A stretch of DNA of 64,000 nt from Tanypteryx hageni (Eukaryota > Arthropoda > Insecta > Odonata > Petaluridae). The position numbers were made by a program, and so were the translations under genes. This document shows, in pieces, positions 58,001-64,000 of this stretch. Every line of letters starts with the position of its first letter. Positions within the stretch are counted from its first letter, which is position 1. Location: positions 33,328,854 to 33,392,853 of the forward strand of contig CM054116.1 of the NCBI GenBank assembly GCA_028673005.1. Reading direction: 5' to 3'. The notes under the pieces are model-generated. The model searched no databases and was not told the origin of the DNA. It saw only the letters and a list, made by a program, of their open reading frames with translations.

Positions 58001-60380
58001 TAATTTAAAGAAAATAATACTTTGCTTAAATGGGGTGCTTGATGGAACTGCAAAAATAAATAGTAAATATGTGTAAACATTAAATGTGGGACACTGAAAT
58101 CGGGGTTTCACTTTATGTGGTTAATATCAAATTGAACCTAGCAGCATAAGGGTGTTGGAATGGACTTTTATTACTGCTTAATAATTTTAACTTTCCATGC
58201 AATTAATTTTTTGAGTAAAGCTAATTATTTCACAGTTTTTTACATTGAAACTAAAGAATTCTAAAAGAGTCACCTCTGTCTAGGATAAACTTAATTCGAC
58301 ATTCACTACTGAGGGCAATATAAGCTTTAACACTCAAATGGATAATGAAATTTAATTTAGGCACATTTAAATGTATATAAATATATATTATCTTGCATAA
58401 AGTAGCTTAATACTGTATTGTCCCGAATATAATGTGATGTTTTTTCCAAAAAATGAAATTTTAAAAGTAGCCGCTGCGTTATATTCGAGTACAAGTGATT
58501 TTAAAAGATCGTAAAATCATGTTTTGAAAAATCACCGTACATTGTGCATATCTGTTTACAAGATACTTGTTACATTACATTGTACTTGAAAAGAATTTGA
58601 AGCAAGAATAGATCGAATTCAATCAGCGGCTGAACCCCTCGATAGTCACTGAATTGAAGCTGTAAGTGCATCCAAGTATTCTTTGTAACTACCATAGCGA
58701 GTTTTTACCCATCCATTATTTTAACAATAGGTGACAAAAAGGGTGTTGATCATGTTGAGAAAAAAGGTTCTTCCAAATCCCAGGTTAACAGGAATCCGAC
58801 GAAGTTATCACATGAATTTTAAAATAGTCATAGCTAAATTGGTGTTGTTAAAATCCACCGGAAATGAGAAATCAAGGATAATTGCTATGCTTGCAGTCAT
58901 GGCTGATGGACGAAAACTGACTCCCTATGTAATTTTAAATCGTAAAAGGTTGCCAAAGGAAAAGTTACCATCAGGGGTAATCTTTCACATGCAGGAAAAG
59001 GGGTGGATGAACGAGGAACTTGTGTTAGATTGGCTGAAGTTTGTTTGGATCGTGTTATATTCAAGGTTTAGTTTTTTCTTGAAAAACTTGCCAAAAATCT
59101 CAGGGTCACGATATATTCAAGGTCGTTTTATATTTGGGACAATACAATATTTTGAAACACATGAAACAATATTGGAATGAATACCATATTTACTTAAATT
59201 CAATTCTTCCAATATAAATATTGCATTATAATAAATATCAACAAAATTAATTTGATTTGGTGTGATTTTTAATTTGATATGCTCATTACCTGTAATAACT
59301 TTTCAGCTATTAAATACTAACCATATCTACTAATGCAATATACAGAAACATGCCAGCTGCTGCAGCAAATATCCACTGGGTAGCACTTTCAGTATCACCC
59401 AAAAATATGCCCAGAATCATCCCAAAAAAGCAAAGCAAGGAAGAGAAAAGATTGTAGAAAACAGCCTGCTTTGCTGTCATTCCAGCCTTCAATAGCACAG
59501 CAAAGTCTCCTGAAATATATACAAAAATATTTATTATTGCCTTTATTAGACAACGAGTGTTAACAATTTGAAGTACACAAGTTCCAATTATTGCTGAATT
59601 GTAGTAAAAGAACTACTTTTTAAATAAACTAGCAAATTTGACTAACAGATTACAATCAGTTGCGCAAATTTTCATTCCAACAGTATTTCTAATTTAACCA
59701 ATGCACACATGCAACATGCGAGGCAAATTCACTTGGTACATTAAATTTTCTGATATTGTGATTGTGACTTTTGTTTTTTATTAAACTTATTGAATTGCCC
59801 ACCATAAAATGTCAATGGCACGAATATTTTTAGTAAAATAAAAAGTGATAAAAACCATGATAAAAACTAATTCAGCCAAACCAATCACCTAGTTCATGAG
59901 GAAGCTCGTGGCAGAACACTGCAACAGCAGTAGAAAATCCTCCAGCAAGTCCTGCAGCAAAGGCTGCACCTATTGCCATGCCATCGGTTAAGTTGTGCAG
60001 ACCATCCCCCATGATTACCATCCAGGCAACAGAGGAGATTGATTCAGGAGCCGAATGAACGTGGCCATGAGCATGGGAATGCCCATGGTGGGGACGCTCG
60101 TGCTCTCTCAGAATGACAGTGTAACTGTTGCCTCCATCTCCACCCTCTTCATCTTCCTCTTCCTCCTTCTTTTCTTCCCCTCCTTCGTTCTCCTTTGGAT
60201 GAGATTCCAAATATCCTCTCCCTATGCCCTCTATAGGAGACTTAACAAACCCACTGCTGCCATCCCTTACCATTAACTTCTCAAGCTTATCATCACCCAA
60301 TTCACCAAGGGTCTCATTGCAGCCATTTTGCCTTCTACGCTGTCGAGACTTTTTATCTTGGCTACTTGATTTTTCATCTG
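54839..60380 (-). CDS. foi: LIV-1 subfamily ZIP zinc transporter (foi/SLC39A10-like), 3' part
   Basis: These transporters import zinc across the plasma membrane. Drosophila foi is needed for gonad and trachea morphogenesis. Three exons are visible on the minus strand: 60380-59889, 59509-59322 and 55018-54839 (stop). Recognised elements in order are a basic and acidic cytosolic loop ([22 protein letters not shown]), a His-rich loop ([16 protein letters not shown]), [20 protein letters not shown], the TM4 metal motif [13 protein letters not shown], the TM5 motif [19 protein letters not shown] diagnostic of LIV-1 ZIPs, two further membrane segments, and a final helix [15 protein letters not shown]. 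The N-terminal ectodomain and TM1-3 are not in the window. foi versus another LIV-1 paralogue is decided by likeness only. Confidence 0.93.
57045..57190 (+). mobile_element. Left end of a TA-flanked DNA element
   Basis: After TA the sequence CAGGTGACCTCCGCCGAACG and GGTACGTTCC has the look of Tigger-type ends, like 43,912. No matching right end was found, so the element is truncated or the other end has decayed. Confidence 0.45.
57337..57678 (+). CDS. Unknown basic 113-codon ORF (possible terminal exon)
   Basis: The frame is open from ATG 57337 to TGA. It is rich in Lys, Arg, Asn and Gln, with a helical middle ([18 protein letters not shown]) and the tail [14 protein letters not shown] splice-acceptor-like TCTCATCTAG ends at 57373, so the real exon may start at 57374 ([13 protein letters not shown]). 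I do not recognise the family. It lies in the foi intron on the opposite strand, beside a decayed DNA-element end. It could be a nested gene's last exon, a retrocopy or transposon-borne. Confidence 0.3.
   Translation: MARLTSHVISHLGSIHTFIKIHRSDSEFVPQDVKGYDHPYIKTQRNKIEKLKYQNAIIEKNRNLVRNGCQLRNRNVFLPEFKIQLHAKKNRTMKQEFQMTRTYQNIYEEMFAE
58425..59150 (+). mobile_element. pogo/Tigger-type element with transposase fragment
   Basis: The ends TGTATTGTCCCGAATATAA and the complement of TTATATTTGGGACAATACA are inverted. The enclosed plus-strand frame (58,731-59,180) reads [20 protein letters not shown], then [11 protein letters not shown] and [18 protein letters not shown]. This is the central part of a DDE_1 (pogo/jerky-type) transposase. 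The N-terminal DNA-binding part and the last catalytic block are missing. Confidence 0.85.
59322..59509 (-). CDS. foi: foi exon with TM5-TM7
   Basis: The split Gly opens [20 protein letters not shown], then [19 protein letters not shown] and [18 protein letters not shown]. It ends on a codon boundary at donor GTTAGT. Confidence 0.95.
59889..60380 (-). CDS. foi: foi exon with His-rich loop and TM4-TM5
   Basis: The exon starts [17 protein letters not shown] and ends HELPHE-L-G across a split Gly at donor CTAG|GTGATT. Two overlapping acceptors are possible (TTAG at 60384-60381 or GCAG three bases later). They differ by one residue. It contains the His-rich metal loop and the HNLTDG motif. Confidence 0.93.
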
Positions 60381-60394
60381 CTAAAGAACGAAAT

Positions 60395-61072
60395 TGATAA
60401 TAATAATAATATTTTTATTAGTCCAAGGATCATACAATATGATATAGGACAAGTCAAAAGTGCACAAATATATTACAATTAGATCCAGAGACTAGACAAG
60501 TTTGCATAGGGCAAGTCAAATTATTAAGACAATATAAAATATAGACTAAGTACAAAAAGAGAACAATATTAAGATGATAGGAACTCATCTACAGTATAAA
60601 AACAGTTTACAGTAAAAAATTCTTTTAATTTAGTTTTAAATGAACTGTGATTACTGATATTTTTTATTTTTATTGGGAGTTTATTAAATAATTTTGAATC
60701 TGCATATGCAGGGCTACCAGTCACAAGATTTAATTCATGAGCATTAATTCTAAAGTCACACATTCCTCGGGTGTTATAGTTATGTTGGTCCCTATTAAGC
60801 TGTAGTTGTAGCAAGTCAGAATTTGCAACTACCAACAATATTGTATTATACATATATATCGAAGGTAAAGTCATCAGTTTTAGATTTTTGAAATGGGTCC
60901 TACAACTGGAGTATTTGTTGACCTGTACCAGAATCCTTATAGCCCATTTCTGTAATTTGAACAAACGTGTTATGTGGGGGGAATGTGCCCAAGCAACAAT
61001 ACCGTACTTGATTCTACTGTAGATGAAGGCATAGTAAACTGACAAAGCAGTGTTGAGATTAGTCAACTTCAT
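60395..61072 (-). pseudogene. 5'-truncated LINE (ORF2 C-terminus and 3' tail)
   Basis: A 167-codon intact frame (61,072-60,569) reads LNTALSVYYAFIYSRIKYGI, LFKLQKWAIRILVQVNKYSS and LFNKLPIKIKNISNHSSFKT, ending in the FYTVDEFL block of jockey/CR1-type elements. The 3' UTR ends in a (TTA)n microsatellite near 60,400, typical of this LINE group. The open frame suggests a fairly young insertion. Confidence 0.85.
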
Positions 61073-61500
61073 TAGCCTTCTTAGTAAGTAGCAGCCAGAT
61101 GCAACCTTAGTGCACAGTGAGTCAATATGAGTTACCCAGTGTAGTCATTAATTTACACTTTTAATTTTTCGTTCTTGCTGATAATGCAATAGGTAAGCAA
61201 ATTTTATTAAATATATTTATAATATAATATAAATACATTTGATAAATAAATAAATGTCTCATTAACATTTCCACAGAAAAGCTAAACAAAATTTGAGCTA
61301 GTTACCTGGTTATTAAAATTGAGAACTTGAATTGAACTGCAGCATTAGTAAACTGCATATAAAGTACAATCTATAGAGTGGAATCTCTAAAATCTGAATT
61401 CATTCAACCAAAGCATTGTCAGTACATCAGAAAATTCATATTTCTCTATTCAGTCTGTTTTTGTATTCCCAATTTGAATGTGATGATTGTAAATAAAGTA

Positions 61501-62473
61501 CAGTAAAACCCCTTATTTACACTTTTCTAGCGATCTGGGAAAAAAGTGTAAATTGCGGGCAAGTGTAAATTGTGAGAAAAGGAAAAATAGCTAAACTGAC
61601 TTTACTTTTAAACTCGCTCATTTGTTACAGTAAGACTAACAATAAAATCAGTGTTAAAAGAGCTAAGTTTATAAAGAGTATATCTATTTATTCATGTACT
61701 TAACCAGCACACATTTTAATAGTAGTAATATTAAAATATATGCCGAATTAAAATGCTAGTATGTATAGTATATGTACTTGGGTTTTCATTACATTCTCCA
61801 TATTACATTTGTCCGGAAAATTTTACATGACGTACGTATATTTACTTCAGGAACATAATACTTTTTCGAAGCTTGAATATTGTTCGTTTTTTCTGCCTCT
61901 GAGCTATGACTATTTTAAAATTCATATCATAACAGTTGGATTTTTCTGTTAACCTGGGATTGTGTTATATTCAGGATGATACAGTAATTTACAACAAATT
62001 ACAAATTAACTTAAATTTAATTACAAACTGTGGAAGCCAAGGAGCAGAATCTGAGTGTAAAGGGTAAAAGTGTCAAACTTGAACATCTTTTGAATAGCAT
62101 TCATACTTGGTTCAAAGAGGAAATAGTCGTAGCATCTGCTAAGCGAGCAAATTTTTGAAAAGAAAGAGTTCATATTTCTGCCTCTAGAGGCACTGTTCCT
62201 ACTCTACCACCTTTTTCAAAATCTTTGTGCAAAAGAGTTCTGATTTTTGCAAAGCTAAGCCGAAAAATGTTAAAAACTGTTGGGAATCGCATGCTAAATT
62301 CTTTAAAAAAACAGAAATTCGAACGTAAAATTGCACGAATAGTGGGAAAACTTAAAATGAAATAGTTTAAATACTGAGTTTTACTTACACTGGAATCATA
62401 GGAATGGGACCCAAATAAAATGTAAATAGCGGGAAAACGTACATTCCGATAACATAAATACGGGGTTTTACTG
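61501..62473. mobile_element. 973-bp TA-flanked Tigger-type element
   Basis: The ends CAGTAAAACCCCTTATTTAC and the complement of TAAATACGGGGTTTTACTG are inverted, with TA at 61499-61500 and 62474-62475. A plus-strand stretch near 62,035-62,155 (KGKSVKLEHLLNSIHTWFKE) may be a remnant of a pogo-type DNA-binding domain. A foreign element end (complement of TACTGTATCATCCTGAATAT) lies inside at about 61,965-61,985. Confidence 0.8.
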
Positions 62474-64000
62474 TATTAAAACATACAATTACCTTTCAAT
62501 ATAGTAGTCATTCTTTGATTTTTAACTTCATTAACTACAAATCCCATAAAAATATGACCATAAGCAGATCTGCCTGCCATCAGTCTTTAGGACTGTAAGA
62601 AAAAACTGAACTGCCCAGCAATAGAATTGATATAACTGAACCGTCTTAATAAATACTAAAAATTCACAAAAATAAACTCAAAATGTGCACTGCAATTGCT
62701 TAAAAATTTTTAGTTGAAAGAAACAGGTGGATTACACAGATGGATTGCTTTGAGGCATGAATTTTGGACAGTAAGATTTAAATCAGCGAACTCATACGTG
62801 GGAAGACATCATTCATTTGATCGGGGAAACAGTGAAATTCCATGTGAGCTAAGGTAGCTCACCCTTAATGCAATCGACAAACTTTGGTAGCTTTACACTA
62901 AAATCTATACTCCATTCCAAACGTGTTTACCATAACGTCACCATGCCTGTTCACATGTTTTTAGCCATCTGCTCATGTGCCTAGGGCAATCTGTTAACAT
63001 GCTTTGGCTTGAGCTCCTTGTGCAATGGCTTTCTGCACATACTCCTTTTCCCCTACATTCCCCACTCCTCCCACTAACCAGTCATCTTATGACAGTATGC
63101 AACAAAGGGGAAAGCAGTGATAAAGTTTTCTCGTAGTTGATCGGGTGCAGTCGGTGACGAAGCCCCTTCCTCTACCTCCTCCCACATTGCTCGTCATAAT
63201 GGTTCACATGAAAGAGACATAACGTCATGGCAAACATGTTTGGAATGGAGTACAGACAGCAGTTCCACAGGCATCTGAATTTCAGTGTCAGATTTTCGAA
63301 GTTTTACTGTATAAATGTTTTAAAAACAAATAAGACATTTATTCATTTCAAATCACAATGAATTATGACTTACTTTTCTAAGAAAGCTGAAGGCTTAATT
63401 ACATATCTTTGCTGTAGTTTTAAAGAAGTTATGGGAAGATAAGATACTCGGGGACAAAAAATGAGGCAATTATATAGTTAGATTATTCAAATACCAAAAT
63501 GCTATGTATGAATATCCATATATTAAATGTTTCAGATAAAAAAAAACTTTTGAGAATTTTATATTGATAATCTCTTACATAAGGCTGAAATGTTTTAAAT
63601 TAGCAATTATCCTGAAAGATGGAGGAATGAAAAGCTTAAGCCTTGAAATTAATATTAAATGTTACTGATGAAAATAATCTGAAACACACTGGAGAAGTTA
63701 ATATAAAGAAATTTGTGACTTGGAATTAAATGCATAACATTAAATCAAAATTTTGGTATCAAATAAAGAAAAGGTTTTATTTTCATAAAAATTAAATGTC
63801 ACAACCATATAATTAAGTATTCTTAATACTGAATTCTTTAACCCTTATCATACAGAATTTAAATTCCTGCTGCTCTGTCTCACAGTAAATTTAGTTGGGA
63901 TATTAAAATATTAAATGTTAAACTTTGCATAAATTGTCATATCTCAGGGCATCACATCATTTCACAGTTTGGAGAATATCATAGGCCTATGAATTTGTAC

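Larger units (their letters stand above)
55019..59321 (-). other. Last foi intron (~4.3 kb)
   Basis: Opposite to foi it contains an unexplained intact frame (57,337-57,678), a Tigger-type end (57,045) and a pogo-type element with a transposase fragment (58,425-59,150). The rest is AT-rich with no clear signal. Confidence 0.6.
60381..64000 (-). other. foi upstream intron(s), partial
   Basis: No exon encoding TM1-3 of the transporter is visible, so these lie beyond the right edge. Contents are a LINE 3' end (60,395-61,072) and a TA-flanked element (61,501-62,473). From 62,600 to 64,000 I see nothing definite. Confidence 0.55.

Overview
This window is nuclear DNA from an animal, most likely an arthropod and probably an insect. 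It is AT-rich, has short exons with GT/AG introns, and is packed with transposon remnants. The gene products look like insect or general metazoan orthologues. I cannot place it to order or species from sequence alone.

Four protein-coding genes can be read exon by exon, and every splice phase closes. (1) The minus strand from about 25.3 kb to 4.6 kb carries the first six coding exons of the SIN3 co-repressor scaffold Sin3A, including a complete PAH1 domain. The gene continues off the left edge, with PAH2 and everything after it missing. (2) The plus strand from 30,170 to 31,067 carries a complete four-exon canopy/seele (CNPY2-type) ER-resident saposin-fold protein ending in KDEL. (3) The plus strand from 32,582 to 46,198 carries a complete seven-exon STRAD (Stlk) pseudokinase ending in the MO25-binding WEF motif. 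(4) The minus strand from 60,380 to 54,839 carries the last three coding exons of a LIV-1-subfamily zinc transporter (foi/SLC39A6/A10-like). Its 5' part lies beyond the right edge. A lone short coding exon (MADEV...) at 29,396 on the minus strand, next to a perfect CRE palindrome, marks a probable promoter divergent from canopy. Its gene is not identified, and it may be an upstream ORF in a Sin3A leader exon.

The rest is intron and intergenic DNA filled with mobile elements. They include many non-autonomous TA-flanked elements with pogo/Tigger-style inverted ends, a nearly full-length but broken mariner, a second mariner remnant, a hAT MITE with a perfect 8-bp target duplication, a TTAA-flanked element, hAT transposase debris, several 5'-truncated LINE copies and tRNA-derived SINEs. 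An unclassified ~700-bp repeat family is present in at least six copies. A Helitron-like minisatellite palindrome and a pair of inverted ~340-bp repeats with tRNA-like boxes are also present.

The genes are not an obvious pathway. They are a chromatin co-repressor, an ER folding factor, an LKB1 activator and a zinc importer. I found no CRISPR array, operon or phage-like system. The most interesting signals are repeats abutting splice acceptors of conserved exons (STRAD exon 5 and Sin3A exon 6), a repeat reading frame that runs open into Sin3A exon 6, the unclassified repeat family, and an intact lysine/arginine-rich 113-codon ORF inside the foi intron.
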